Source: Gammaproteobacteria bacterium (GTDB lineage Bacteria; Pseudomonadota; Gammaproteobacteria; Eutrophobiales; Eutrophobiaceae). From it: DNA of 64,000 nucleotides. The DNA lies in contig JANQNX010000001.1 in NCBI GenBank assembly GCA_028279365.1, positions 1 through 64,000 on the forward strand, written 5' to 3'. The position numbers and the translations under genes are program-made. Within the stretch, counting starts at the first letter, position 1. Each line of letters opens with the position of its first letter. The notes under the pieces were generated by a model that did not search any database, had not been told where the DNA came from, and was given only the letters and a program-made list of their open reading frames with translations. This document shows, one piece after another, positions 36,150 through 47,400 of the stretch.

Positions 36150-36899
36150 CTAATCTATATCTACCAGTATCGCCGTCACGTTGTCGCCGGCACCACGCGA
36201 TAATGTTAGATCAATTAATTCTTTACAGGTTTCTTCAGTCGACCCTTTTTGTAGCATCTCTTCAAATTCGGTGTCTACAATGTGTTTAGTCAAACCATCA
36301 CTACACAGTAGGTATCTATCACCCTGCTGCATTTCCTGGATGTCCATATCAAGGAAGAAATTCTGGGTGGCACCTACCGCACGAGTAATCATATTTCCAT
36401 GTGGATGGACCGCCGCTTCTTCACGGCTGATTAATCCTTGTTCAACATATTGTTCGACTTGAGAATGATCTGTTGTCATCTGACGCAATTGTTTATCTCT
36501 TAAGCGGTATAAACGACTGTCACCAGCCCACAAGTAGACACAGAAATTTTCAAATGTCACCAGGATGGCAACGGTACTTCCAATTGTAGTGCGTTTTTTT
36601 GATTCGTTGGCTTTTTCGATCAGTTTTTGGTTGACCGTAATCAATCGATCTTCAATGTCATCAATGAATCGCTCCAGAGACAGGCCTTCATGTACTTTTT
36701 TCAAGGAGTTGACGATCATTTGACTGGCGACGTCTCCGGCAGCATGTCCGCCCATACCATCGGCAACAATCCACATACCGACTTCTGGTCTTTCCAGCAT
36801 GGAGTCTTCATTGTGCTTGCGTACTTTACCGACGTCAGAAATTCCATGCGAGTGCCATGAAAGTGTATTTTTGACCGATGATTGACTTGTGCTAGACAT
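36150..36899 (-). CDS. PP2C-family protein serine/threonine phosphatase
   Basis: This 249-residue soluble phosphatase (PppA/Stp type) should reverse the phosphorylation made by the kinase encoded 39 bp downstream. The metal-binding motifs are intact: KVRKHNEDS at the start, VADGMGGHAAGDVAS (D-G-x-G-G), LLCSDGLTKHI, and the terminal GAGDNVTAILVDID. The gene lies between the cyclase-FHA gene and the kinase gene on the same strand. Pairs of this kind are found in type VI secretion post-translational control, but no type VI genes are in the window. Confidence 0.94.
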   Translation of the reverse strand: MSSTSQSSVKNTLSWHSHGISDVGKVRKHNEDSMLERPEVGMWIVADGMGGHAAGDVASQMIVNSLKKVHEGLSLERFIDDIEDRLITVNQKLIEKANESKKRTTIGSTVAILVTFENFCVYLWAGDSRLYRLRDKQLRQMTTDHSQVEQYVEQGLISREEAAVHPHGNMITRAVGATQNFFLDMDIQEMQQGDRYLLCSDGLTKHIVDTEFEEMLQKGSTEETCKELIDLTLSRGAGDNVTAILVDID

Positions 36900-36942
36900 A
36901 GTTTTTATTTAAGCCTGTCACCGGTGTAATAAGCGGTCATGG

Positions 36943-37851
36943 TTATGATGTACGTAAGGTAAACTCAACCACTTCGGTTGGGTTTTCTGAAAATGATTTA
37001 CCTAAACTGATTGCACCGTTGCTATTGAGTGGCATCTCTTCTCGCCTGAGGAACGCTTCTTCCGAGCTTTCTAATTTGACGTGAGTGCCATTGGTGCTTT
37101 GGTCAATAATAAAAAATTTATTTCTTCGCAGTTCGATTCTGACATGCTGGCGTGAAGCCAGCTTTTCATTGACTGGCAGATCGCAGGTCTGACTTCTGCC
37201 CATCACTAGGCCAGACTTATCGGAGTTAATAGTGATTGATTGGCCTTTGTAGTTAAGTTCTAGCGAAACTTGCGGGATGCTCGGCATTTCTTCAAGCATG
37301 CCGGTAGCCATACGTGTGACATCCTCTTCTTGCCAGATTATTTCAAAGATTTCGATGTCGTCTTTTTTACCTTTGATTGGTGCACGATCAACAAAGCGGC
37401 TGCTGGCACGCATCACCGGTGCCAGTAAATCGATGGTGGTTTTTGTGGTAATGATTTGGTCGCCTTTGGCCTGCGCTGCCATTCTCGCTGCGACGTTGAC
37501 CGCATCGCCGAATACGTCACCGCCTTCAAGTAAGGCCGGGCCGAAGTGCATGCCAATTCGGATTTTGATGTCAGGTCCGTCTCCGTCTTTCATGTCATTT
37601 GATTCTTCCAGTGTTTCCTGCATATCGGTGGCGGCACTGGCAGAATCATCTGCAGTTGGAAAGGTACACATGATTTCGTCACCAATCGTTTTGATGACGG
37701 TGCCATTGTGTGCGTGTATCACTTTAGTCAGTAATTCCAGGGTTTCAGATACCGTGACGCGTGCGGTAGCATCGCCCAAGACTTCAAACAAACGAGTACT
37801 GCCGCTGATATCAGCAAACATGATCGCAATATTCGTGGTTTTAGGCGACAT
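36943..37851 (-). CDS. Class III adenylate/guanylate cyclase with C-terminal FHA domain
   Basis: The 302-residue protein starts with a class III nucleotide cyclase domain (residues 5-175) that carries both metal aspartates (FADISGSTRLF and IKTIGDEIMCTF) and the NVAARM transition-state block, so it looks active. A C-terminal FHA domain (about 215-295) has GRSQTCDLP, the conserved SRQHVRI and the STNGTHV loop and should bind phosphothreonine. Such a protein can read kinase output and make cyclic nucleotide in response. No membrane segment is present. It is the first gene of the minus-strand block and is divergent from the prolyl isomerase gene. Cyclic AMP versus cyclic GMP cannot be decided. 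Confidence 0.92.
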   Translation of the reverse strand: MSPKTTNIAIMFADISGSTRLFEVLGDATARVTVSETLELLTKVIHAHNGTVIKTIGDEIMCTFPTADDSASAATDMQETLEESNDMKDGDGPDIKIRIGMHFGPALLEGGDVFGDAVNVAARMAAQAKGDQIITTKTTIDLLAPVMRASSRFVDRAPIKGKKDDIEIFEIIWQEEDVTRMATGMLEEMPSIPQVSLELNYKGQSITINSDKSGLVMGRSQTCDLPVNEKLASRQHVRIELRRNKFFIIDQSTNGTHVKLESSEEAFLRREEMPLNSNGAISLGKSFSENPTEVVEFTLRTS

Positions 37852-38167
37852 TGAATTGGCTAAATAGTATTAAAAAACAGTTGCTTAGCAGCATATTTCT
37901 TATTAGTTTTAATTGAACCCGTTATGATTCCAACTTTTTGCTTCCCGTTAATCAGCACATGTCTTTTTTGTGAGACATAATTCTTTAATAAACCTGTGCT
38001 ATTAAGTTCGATAATAACGATTTATTGATATACAGTCATCATCTTACATCATAAAATTAAGCACGAAAATGAAGTTAGCCGCGGTTTCTATAATTATTGC
38101 AAAAACCCAATTTGACGATGTAAAAGCGTTTAACTTATAGATATTAAAGATCCATCATTAAGTAAGT
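37852..38167. other. 316-bp divergent intergenic region between signalling and adhesin operons
   Basis: This AT-rich gap separates two divergently transcribed operons and should carry promoters for both. I find no open frame of note. On the plus strand TTGATA (38025-38030) resembles a -35 box, but the best -10-like sequence downstream (TAAAAT at 38052-38057) is 21 bp away, so I do not call a promoter. No clear palindromic operator was seen. Confidence 0.5.
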
Positions 38168-39205
38168 ATGTCTACAACTATGAAAGCAATTGTTTCTATT
38201 ATTATCGTAATTGTCATCTTTATTGTCTCGCAGACGGCCAGCGTTTCTGCTTTTTCGGTGCGTGAAATACTCGGTCTCGATAAAGCCGAAAAGCAAGAAG
38301 AAGTGCCCGATGGTAAAGACTCCTCGACGAACAAAAAAGAAAAGGTCGAATGGGCGGCTACCTCAACTGATGCGAGTGAAATCAACCCGCAGCTTGATCT
38401 AAAACGAGTAGAAATGCTGGTTGCTAATATGAAACCCGCTGAAAGGCAGGCAGTGCTTGCGGATGACAAGTTGTTCAAGCAAGCGATAGAGAACGAAGCG
38501 GTTAACCGCTCTGTATTATCAGCGGCAATCGCGAACAATATGGATAAAGACAGCAATGTTGAGTTTTTAATGCAGCGTGGCGCGGAGAATATCTTGCGCG
38601 AGGCTTACTTAAACAGATTAATTCTTAGCAAGTTGCCGACTGATTTTCCCACCGCGCAGCAGGTTGAGGAATACTTCGAGAACAATAAATCCCAGTTTGT
38701 CATCCCTGATCGGACACATGTCTGGCAGATATTTTTTAAAAAGCCAGAGGGAGCTGATGGGGTAAAAAAAGCCAAGGCTGACGCTGATAAGGCTTATAAA
38801 AAGCTTAAGAAAAAAGCGACTATTTTTAGTGAGTTAGCTATTGAGCAGTCCGAACATGAGCCTAGTCGAGCCAACGGTGGCTACATGGGATTGATCAAAA
38901 CTGACGAGATGATTCCTGAAATTAAGACTAACCTGGCAAAATTGAAAGAAGGGGAGATCAGCCAACCGATCGAATCTGACTCGGGTTTTCACATATTGAA
39001 AAAAGGTGCCACTATCCAGTCTACTCAAGTGGAATTAGCCCAGGTCGAACAGCAAATTCGGCAACTCCTGGTTAAACAAGCAAATATCCAATTACGACAA
39101 GCCATCTTTGCTCAGGCAAGTAAAGAATTTCCGCAATCAATTACTGATACCAAGATTGAGGAATGGCGTTTAAGATTAAAAACTGACACTGTTTCTAGCC
39201 AGTAA
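38168..39205 (+). CDS. Parvulin-type peptidyl-prolyl cis-trans isomerase, periplasmic
   Basis: The 345-residue protein has an N-terminal hydrophobic segment (about residues 6-28, ending SVSAFS) that is a signal peptide or anchor. A helical chaperone region follows (about 65-180), and then a PpiC/rotamase domain (about 182-285; HVWQIFFKKPEG, FSELAIEQSEHEPSRANGG, MGLIKTDEMIPEI, GFHILKKG). The layout is that of SurA/PpiD/PpiC-type exporters' chaperones. In Bordetella the parvulin Par27 assists export of filamentous haemagglutinin, so a role in keeping the giant TpsA export-competent is likely but inferred from its place 251 bp upstream of tpsB. Confidence 0.9.
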   Translation: MSTTMKAIVSIIIVIVIFIVSQTASVSAFSVREILGLDKAEKQEEVPDGKDSSTNKKEKVEWAATSTDASEINPQLDLKRVEMLVANMKPAERQAVLADDKLFKQAIENEAVNRSVLSAAIANNMDKDSNVEFLMQRGAENILREAYLNRLILSKLPTDFPTAQQVEEYFENNKSQFVIPDRTHVWQIFFKKPEGADGVKKAKADADKAYKKLKKKATIFSELAIEQSEHEPSRANGGYMGLIKTDEMIPEIKTNLAKLKEGEISQPIESDSGFHILKKGATIQSTQVELAQVEQQIRQLLVKQANIQLRQAIFAQASKEFPQSITDTKIEEWRLRLKTDTVSSQ

Positions 39206-39271
39206 CTCAGCTTTCAAGATTATTTTTGTTGCTAAATTACAACATAAATACGTCTTTTTATGCATTTATAA

Positions 39272-39302
39272 AAGTTTCTATTAATCAATTAATTAGAAAC
39301 TT
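39272..39302 (+). other. Inverted repeat between the prolyl isomerase and tpsB genes
   Basis: AAGTTTCTA (39272-39280) and TAGAAACTT (39294-39302) are exact reverse complements with a 13-nt AT-rich spacer, itself partly symmetrical. No T-run follows on the plus strand. It may be an operator or an AT-rich weak terminator after the isomerase gene. Confidence 0.45.
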
Positions 39303-39420
39303 AACCTATAAATTTTCTTTAGCGATTTGTTTTGCTCCAACCTATTGAAATTGATATAGTTCATTACTGGGAAGGAGTGTAGTTTTACTAAAATAAAGCT
39401 AAGCTGTTTGTGCACTTCTT

Positions 39421-39434
39421 GGTTAAATTTAACC
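39421..39434. promoter_or_regulatory. 14-bp perfect palindrome just upstream of tpsB
   Basis: GGTTAAATTTAACC is its own reverse complement and lies 22 bp before the GTG start of tpsB. It is a candidate binding site for a dimeric regulator, and no other copy was noticed in the window. There is no clear Shine-Dalgarno between it and the start codon, so the 5' end of the tpsB message may be unusual. Confidence 0.4.
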
Positions 39435-39456
39435 TGTTGAATTATAAGCACAATTT

Positions 39457-41325
39457 GTGAAACTGAAAATTATAAAACGCGCCCTAGAAAAGTTGATCAT
39501 TTTTTCCAGCGTGTTGAATTTAGTGTTGTTTTCTAACCATTCTGCTGCCGGGCCACTAGGTTTACCGGATTCAGCCAGGCCTGGTGCCGTCCGACCCAAA
39601 ACCGACCTGCCGCCCGAAGTTGTGCCGCAAAATGCTGATAATGTTGATATCCCGGCGGTGATTGATCGCCCGTTTGATATTGAGGAAGGGCCGTATGTGG
39701 TCGTGTCAGAATTCAGGTTGTTAGATGTACAAGAGCTGCCTGAATATGAAATTAGCATCAACGAAATAGAACAGCTCCTTGAAAAGTTTCGACTGCAGCA
39801 ACCTCAGAGGGGATTCAGCATTGGTGAATTACAGGAAGCCGCTGACCAGGTAACGCGTTATTATCGTTCCAAAGGATTGATTCTCTCTACCGCCGTTGTT
39901 CCTGTGCAAACTGTGGCTGATGGTAATGTCGATATTCAGGTGTTTGTGGGGCGGTTGGGTAGAGTCATTGCGGAAAGTAACGAAGATTACAGCGCGAGTG
40001 TTCTGAAGAAGCCCTTCTTAAAACTTATTGGTGAGCCGGTTTCGCAGAAAAATATAGAAGCCGCTTTGTTAACGCTGACGGAGTATCCTGGTCTGAGTGT
40101 GTTCGGTGTTTTTCAACCAGGGCAGAAGGTGGGTGAAGCCGATATAGTATTGAAGGTGCAGGAAGAGAAATGGTATGACGTGGCTTATCGCGCAGATAAC
40201 CATGGTCTTCAGGAGACAGGTAGAGCGCGTTTTCGAACAACTGTTGATTGGAACAACCCATTAGGTTTTGCTGATCGATTATCGGCCACGTTGCAGCAGA
40301 CGTATAATCCGAAAAATAACGACTATTGGGCCTTGGATTACGAGGTTTATCTTGGTAATAATTTTACGCTTAGCGTAGGTACGTTTAAAAACCGGTTTGA
40401 TATAGGTGGGGAATTTGCTGCAAGTAATATTTCTGCAGAAACCCGTAATCACTCAATTGCATTGAATAAGTCATTTATTCGCAGTCGTCAGGAAAACTTA
40501 TCTACCACTCTGGCATTTACAAGAAAGGTATCAACAACGACGACGGCTGGTTTGCAGACGAATACAGACCGATTAGCTGTATTGTCTTTGGATATTGATT
40601 ATGACTCAGTGGATACGTTTCATCCTTTCCGTAAATTAATTAATTTGTTTAAGAAAGAACCGGATAATTTTGGCGGTGGGCTTAACTTTCTTACTGTATC
40701 TTTTAGTAGAGGTTTCAACGACATTTTTGGCGCATCTAGCTCAAATGTTGATCAACTATCGATTCCAAGTTCAAGTCGCACCAGCCGTCAGGGGCAAAGT
40801 GGACGCTTTGCAGCAGGACAGTTTGACAAAATCACTGCCAATTATCAGCGTTTGCAGTTGATTACCAACAACCAATCTTTGTTATTTCGAACAGAGTTCC
40901 AGTGGAGTAACGATTTGTTAGTGCCGCTGGAGCAATATTCCGTCGGTGGACCTGAAAATGTGCGCGGATTTCAGGATGCACAGGGTTTGTTTGATCGAGC
41001 CTACTTTCTCTCATTTGAATACATCTTTAACGCGCCGTTTATTGCGGATCGTCCGGCGTTCCAAAACAGAACCTGGGGCGAGTTGTTACAACTGTCTTTT
41101 TTCTATGACTTCGTTACCTCTCAGCAGAACGATGCAATTAACTCCGATTCGGATCGCAATACCTCAGGTCAATGGGTAACGCATCGCAGTGTTGGTGCCG
41201 GCTTGCGGTTTAATTTACCAGGAACTATCGATAGTCGTTTGATGTACGCCACTGGACTAGGTCCAGAAGTTCCAAATAACCGAAGAGCCGGGCAAATCTG
41301 GGGTGATTTTACTTACAGTTTTTAA
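39457..41325 (+). CDS. TpsB outer-membrane transporter (ShlB/FhaC/HecB family)
   Basis: This Omp85-superfamily transporter exports its partner TpsA across the outer membrane. The 622 residues show a signal peptide (about 1-30), a proline-rich linker, two POTRA domains (about 70-165 and 170-245; RGFSIGELQEAADQVTRYYR is the typical first one), and a 16-strand barrel. The barrel carries the conserved L6 tip VRGF in GGPENVRGFQDAQG, needed for secretion, and ends in a C-terminal aromatic residue (TYSF) for Bam recognition. The start is GTG at 39457 with no good ribosome binding site. It is 83 bp upstream of the tpsA gene, which makes the pairing certain. Confidence 0.94.
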   Translation: MKLKIIKRALEKLIIFSSVLNLVLFSNHSAAGPLGLPDSARPGAVRPKTDLPPEVVPQNADNVDIPAVIDRPFDIEEGPYVVVSEFRLLDVQELPEYEISINEIEQLLEKFRLQQPQRGFSIGELQEAADQVTRYYRSKGLILSTAVVPVQTVADGNVDIQVFVGRLGRVIAESNEDYSASVLKKPFLKLIGEPVSQKNIEAALLTLTEYPGLSVFGVFQPGQKVGEADIVLKVQEEKWYDVAYRADNHGLQETGRARFRTTVDWNNPLGFADRLSATLQQTYNPKNNDYWALDYEVYLGNNFTLSVGTFKNRFDIGGEFAASNISAETRNHSIALNKSFIRSRQENLSTTLAFTRKVSTTTTAGLQTNTDRLAVLSLDIDYDSVDTFHPFRKLINLFKKEPDNFGGGLNFLTVSFSRGFNDIFGASSSNVDQLSIPSSSRTSRQGQSGRFAAGQFDKITANYQRLQLITNNQSLLFRTEFQWSNDLLVPLEQYSVGGPENVRGFQDAQGLFDRAYFLSFEYIFNAPFIADRPAFQNRTWGELLQLSFFYDFVTSQQNDAINSDSDRNTSGQWVTHRSVGAGLRFNLPGTIDSRLMYATGLGPEVPNNRRAGQIWGDFTYSF

Positions 41326-41408
41326 AATGTCATGAGAACTTAATCACAGTATGTTATTTCGTAAAGTGCTAAAACTAAAAATCAAATAAGGATAAAGGTC
41401 GAGAGTTA

Positions 41409-44400
41409 ATGAAAAGAACGAAAAAGCGTAATCGAAATCGACCAGCGAAAAATATGTCGGTTCGGAATGTTAATTTTCGTCTAAACCCGATCACGGCTTT
41501 TATCCGCACTTCCTTACCCGCTGGCTTGTTATTCGGGCTGCATGTAGGTTCAGTTTATGCCGGTCCTGAAGGTGGTGTGGTTGCCGCTGGCGAGGGTAGT
41601 ATTTCGACGCCAAATGCGACGACAACCAACATCAATCAAGTGTCGCAAAACCTGATTCTTAATTGGCAATCCTTCAATATTAATGCGAATGAAGTCGTTA
41701 ACTTCGATCAGCCTAATGCACAGGCGCAGGCACTTAACCGTATTTTCGATCAAAACCCAAGTCAGATTTATGGCCAGCTAAATGCTAATGGCAGAGTCCT
41801 GTTAGTTAATCCGAACGGTGTCTTCTTCAAGCCGGGTGCCAGCGTCAATGTGGGTGGACTGACTGCTTCGGGTCTGGATATTTCCAATGAGAGCTTCATG
41901 AGCGGTAATCATCAATTCTTTAATCAGGACGGTAGTGAAGGCGGCATGGTCGTAAACCAGGGCATCATTAATGCGGCAACAGGCGGTTCAGTCAACTTAA
42001 TAGGCGGAGCCGTGATAAACGAAGGCACCATTCTCGCCACCGCTGGTCAGGTCAATTTAGTCGCGGGTAAAAAGGTGACGATGGATTTTGATGGCGATGG
42101 TTTAATGCAATTTACTGTCGATGAAGAAATCCTGCAGAACGTACATGACCTAGATGATGCTATTTCTAATACAGGAACTATCAATGCTGATGGTGGCACG
42201 GTTTTATTAAAAGGCGCAGCAGCAAAAGATGTTTTTACCAATGTCGTCAATAACAGCGGCATGATTGGCGCCAATAAAATTTCTAATGAAGGTGGCGTCA
42301 TTAAACTGGTAGCCAGCGGTACCAGCAATTCACTTATTAATACCGGCACATTAAATGCCTCATCATCTGATAGCGATGGCGGCACGATTGAAATCTTTGC
42401 CAGCGATACAACAATAATTTCTGAAGATGCCCTAATCACTGCGGCTTCTTCATCGGGCACAGGCGGCTACATTGAGATCACGGGAGATAGGGTTGGTTTA
42501 TTTGATTCAACAACAATTAATGCTTCCGGTGAAACTGGCGGTGGTGAAATTCTAGTTGGTGGTGATCTTCAGGGCTCTAATCCTGATGTTCATAACGCAT
42601 ATATTACTTATGTGGGAGAAGATGTTGTTATCAACGCCGACGCTATTGATGAAGGAGATGGTGGTAAAGCTATTGTTTGGGCGGATGATACAACGCGATT
42701 TTATGGTCACATTAGTGCTAGAGGTGGACAGCAGTCGGGTAATGGTGGATTTGCAGAGGTTTCAGGAAAACGCGCATTAGTCTTTGAGGGGACATCCAAC
42801 TTATCCGCGCCTAATGGGGAATTGGGTACCTTATTATTGGACCCAGGCAATATCACTATTGGCGGCGTAGATGGTGGACTTGATGGTAGTACAGGTTCAG
42901 AAGCTGATCCATTTGAACCAACAGCAGCGGGTGGTGCTAATATTTCTACTGTTACATTGCTTGGTGTACTCAATACGGGTAATGCACATGTGTTAGCCAC
43001 TGCATCAGGCGGTGATCTAGGTGACCTGACTGTCGATGCACTAATACAACCTGGTGCAGGTGGCGGAGATTTAACCCTGCAAGCGCAAAACAATATTATC
43101 TTAACGAATAATGCTGATATCGATTTTCAAACGAATAATTCCGCTGGAAACTTAGTACTTTTTGCAGATAGTGATGGTGCTGGCGGTGCAGGTGACGGAA
43201 CCGGCAACATTACCCAGCTTACAAATGGCGTTAAGATTCGTATGGGTACCGGCGCATTACAAATGACTGCCGGTGATGGTATTGGTACGTCTGGTCAAGC
43301 GATTGAAGTCGATGGTTTAACATCAGTTGCGGCAACGACAGATACCGGTGGTATCTTTATTACGAATGATGGCAGTACCAATGTTACTGTTGATGAGGTA
43401 ACGACCGGTGTATTAGGTACAACCACTGGGCTTACTGCAACGACGTCCGGTAATATTCAGATTATAAACGATGGTGCAAATATCATTGTTGACGAACAGG
43501 TCAATGCCACTTCTGGAAATGTAACCTTATCCAATACGACTAATGTGGGAACAGGTACAGTCACTGTAAATGATGACGTTATTGCGGGTGGTACTGGCAC
43601 CATTGACATTATCGGGCAAGATGGCATCACCATCGATGATGCAACTGTTCAAGCTAATAACAATACCATCAACATTGATGCTGACAGTGATAATGATAAT
43701 ACGGGTACTTTTACAACGCAGGGAACAGCTCCTCAGGTACTGGCTACAACAAACGATAACACTATTACTATTACTGCTGCTGAGGTGACTCTCGGTGCGG
43801 GTACGCTTATTGATAATGATAATGGCATCATTAATTTAATTCCGAGTAATACCAATCGTACCATAGCGTTAGGCTCAGGCGCTTTAAACTTCACCATAGA
43901 TGATACCGAAATCGATTTCTTTGGAGATGGTGCAGATACACCAACTATCAACATTGGCAGCAATCATAACGCGACAGTCACAATCGATACATTCACTCCC
44001 ACACGCGCTATTAATTTAGTTATCGATGCAGATGGTGGTTCATCTGGCATAGTGAATGTTTCTAATGCGGCCAGTACCTTTGCTGATAATGCCAACCTGA
44101 CAATTAATGTAACTGATGGTGGCGTTAATATTAATCAAGATTTAACGTTAGGTGCTGGTGGTGTTGGAGTACCTTCTGGTACTGGCGCACTTGATATCAA
44201 TGCCACGGGCGGAACAGTAACAATTGGCGGTGCGGTTACTGTGGGTTCGGGCGGTGTTAGCATCGATCCTGCTAATGCTCCAGGCACGGTTGATATCAAT
44301 AGCAACATAATTACGAATGGCAACATTCAAATTGATGCATTGGATAACATCACTATCGATGCAACAGTTCAAACAACGGGAACAGGCACCACGCTCAATG

Positions 44401-47400
44401 TTGTTGCTAATAGTGGTATAGCAGATGGTATCGGTAATATAACGATAGGTGGTGCTGCAGTAGCAACGGTTGAGTCTAACGATGGCCAACTGACGCTAAC
44501 AGGCGAGAATATTATTATCGGTAATAGTGGCAATGCTTCAACGGTCAGAACTGTTGGTGGTGGTGCTATCGATATAAATGTCGATGCAAACAATAATATG
44601 GCAGGTGATCTTACTATAGGTGCCAATGGCACATTGAATACGATCACTGCTGGCACAGGCAATATTACTATCGATAATGCCAATAATGTTACTTTTACTG
44701 CGGGCGCAACAATAAGCAGTTTGGGTAGCTTCGCGATCGGTGGCGCGAATGATGTGACCGGAACGGTAAATATTGATGCAGGTATTACCGCAGGAACATC
44801 ATTGACGATTAATTCAGATGGTTCGATCGATATAGATAATGCGACGTTGACGGCATCGAACGGTACGTTGACGTTGAATGCGGATGACGAACAAAACGGT
44901 ACGGGTGATTTAACAATTGCCGGTGCGGGTGCTGCAACCCTTGATTCCTCGGGCAACAATCAAAACATCGTGCTGTTTGGTGACAGTGTCAGTGTGGGTA
45001 CGGGTGCTGCGGCAAGCCTCAATGCAGGGACAGGTAATATTGAACTGCATGTTGATATGAATGATGCCGGTGGTGGTGGCATACGTATTGATCAAGTCAA
45101 TACAACAATGACCTTTCAGGATTTTACGATTGATGCAGCAGATGCCCCGGATACCTTAATCATTTCAGATACAGAAGCTGCGAATACAATTTCTGCGGAA
45201 GATTTAAACAGCGCAACGGGTAATGTCATCTTACGTGCGAATACAACGACAACTGTGAACACTGCCATAAGTGTGGCGGGAAGTCTTACTATAGATCAAG
45301 CGACTACCGCTGATATCAATGCCAATTTAACAGCAGGCACATCACTGAATGTATCAAACACGACAAACCTGAATATTGATGCAAGTGCAGCGAGAGCATT
45401 AATAGCGAATAACGGCAATCTGGATTTCACTGGTGCAACAACGACGACCCTGGACGGTGGTTCGAACACAGTAACGTTAGAATCAAACGGCGGTAACGTG
45501 CTTCTGGGGAATATCGTGGATGATGCAGCGGGAGGCGATGCCGCCGACTTAACGATCACATCCCAAGGTAGCGTAACAACGGGCACGATTAACCTGGACG
45601 ACGTAACAACTGATGGTACCTTAAACATTACGGTCGATGATAACAACGACGGTACGGAAACATTAACAGTAGGTGGTGCGATTACGAATGTGGCGAGTGC
45701 GGCGTTCAGTGGTGGCGCCACGGCCAACGATGTGATTGACATCAATGCCGACATCACGACAACGGCAGGTGCGATAACGGTTCAAAATGCGAACCAGGTT
45801 CAACTGGATGCAAGTGTGGCACGGACGTTAACAGCGGCGGGCGACATCACCATGACTGCAAACGTCAACGGGGTTCAGTTGAACAACGGTTCATCACTCG
45901 TGACGTTAACGACCTCGAATGATGGCAACGTTGCGTTAGCAGCAGTGACTGATGATGGTGTCGGTGCAACTGCAGCAGACTTAACAATTACTTCACAAGG
46001 CGATGTCACGTTAAGTACAGTCTCCTTAAACGATACAACGGACGGTACATTAAACGTCACCGTGGATAGTGATGATAACGATGCCGAAGTAGAAACACTG
46101 ACGCTAAATGGCGCTATTACAAACGTAAATGACATCACCTTGAGTGGTGGGTTTACAGCAGCCTCAGACGACATTATCGATATCAATGCGGATATCACGA
46201 CGACAGCAGCTGGATTAACGATTCAGGATGCGGCGACTGTAGACTTGGCAGCAGATGTTGATCTTTTGGCTGCTGGCGGTACAGGGGTGACAGCGTCAAG
46301 TAATGTTGTAGGAATAGTCCTAAGTGGGACAGGGACAAATATAATAACTAGCTTCGGTGATGCCGCGGTAGATTTGGCAGCGGTGACAGACAGTGCCAAT
46401 GCGGGTTTAACTGTAAGTTCACAAGGTGATGTTACCTTGGCAGGTGTGGTGTTAAACGATGCGGGCGGAAGCCTGTTACAGGTAACAGCTGACAGCGATA
46501 ATGATGGAACACACACCTTGCAGGTAAACGGCACACTAAGCAGTGATGGTGCGGTGACATTAGCGGGTGGTGCCACGGCTAATGACACGATTGATATCAA
46601 TGCCGACATCACGACAACAGGTGGTGCGATAACAATTCAGAATGCGAGCCAGGTACAGTTGGACGCGAGTGCTGCCCGGACATTGACATCGTTTGCAGAC
46701 TTATCGATTACAACAAATGTAGGCGGTATCCAATTAAACAACGGTTCGTCATTAGTGACTTTAACGAACACAAATAATGGCGATATATCGATAGCGGGTG
46801 TAACAGACGATGGCGCTGGCGGTACGGCAGCAGACTTAACCATCACATCAGGCGGTGGTGTGACGTTAAGCACCGTCGATCTTAATGATACGACTGACGG
46901 TACGTTGATTGTCACGGCGGATAGTAATGATAACGGCACCGAAATATTAACAGTCGGCGGCGCGATTACCAATGTGGCGGCTGCTACTTTAAGCGGTGGT
47001 GGCACGGGTACCAGTGATGTCATTGATATTAATGCTGATATCACGACGACGGCAGGTGCGTTAACCGTTCAGAATGCATCAAGCGTGTTGGTCGATGCGA
47101 GTGCGGCACGGGCGTTGACGTCAAATGGTGGTAATCTGGCGATGGACAGTAACGTGACGGCGATTACCTTGGATAACGGTTCAAACACAGTCACGTTCGA
47201 AGCGAATGGTGGTAATGCGACTTTTGCCAATATTGCAGATGATGCATCAGGAACCAATGCGGCAGATCTGACGATTACATCACAAGGTGGCGTAACCATA
47301 GGCACGATTAGTCTAGATGATACGACCACCGATGGCACCTTGAGTATCACGGTCGATGACAACGATGACGGTACCGAGACATTAACAGTAGGCGGTGCGA

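Noticed and set aside
31060..37851. Type VI secretion regulatory cassette (PpkA/PppA/Fha)
   Set aside because: Kinase, phosphatase and FHA components are present, but no type VI structural gene (TssB, TssC, ClpV, VgrG, Hcp) is in the window. The FHA domain is fused to a cyclase, unlike Fha1.
37981..38167. Sigma-70 promoter for the prolyl isomerase gene
   Set aside because: TTGATA at 38025 and TAAAAT at 38052 are 21 bp apart, too far for a normal promoter, and alternatives are no better.
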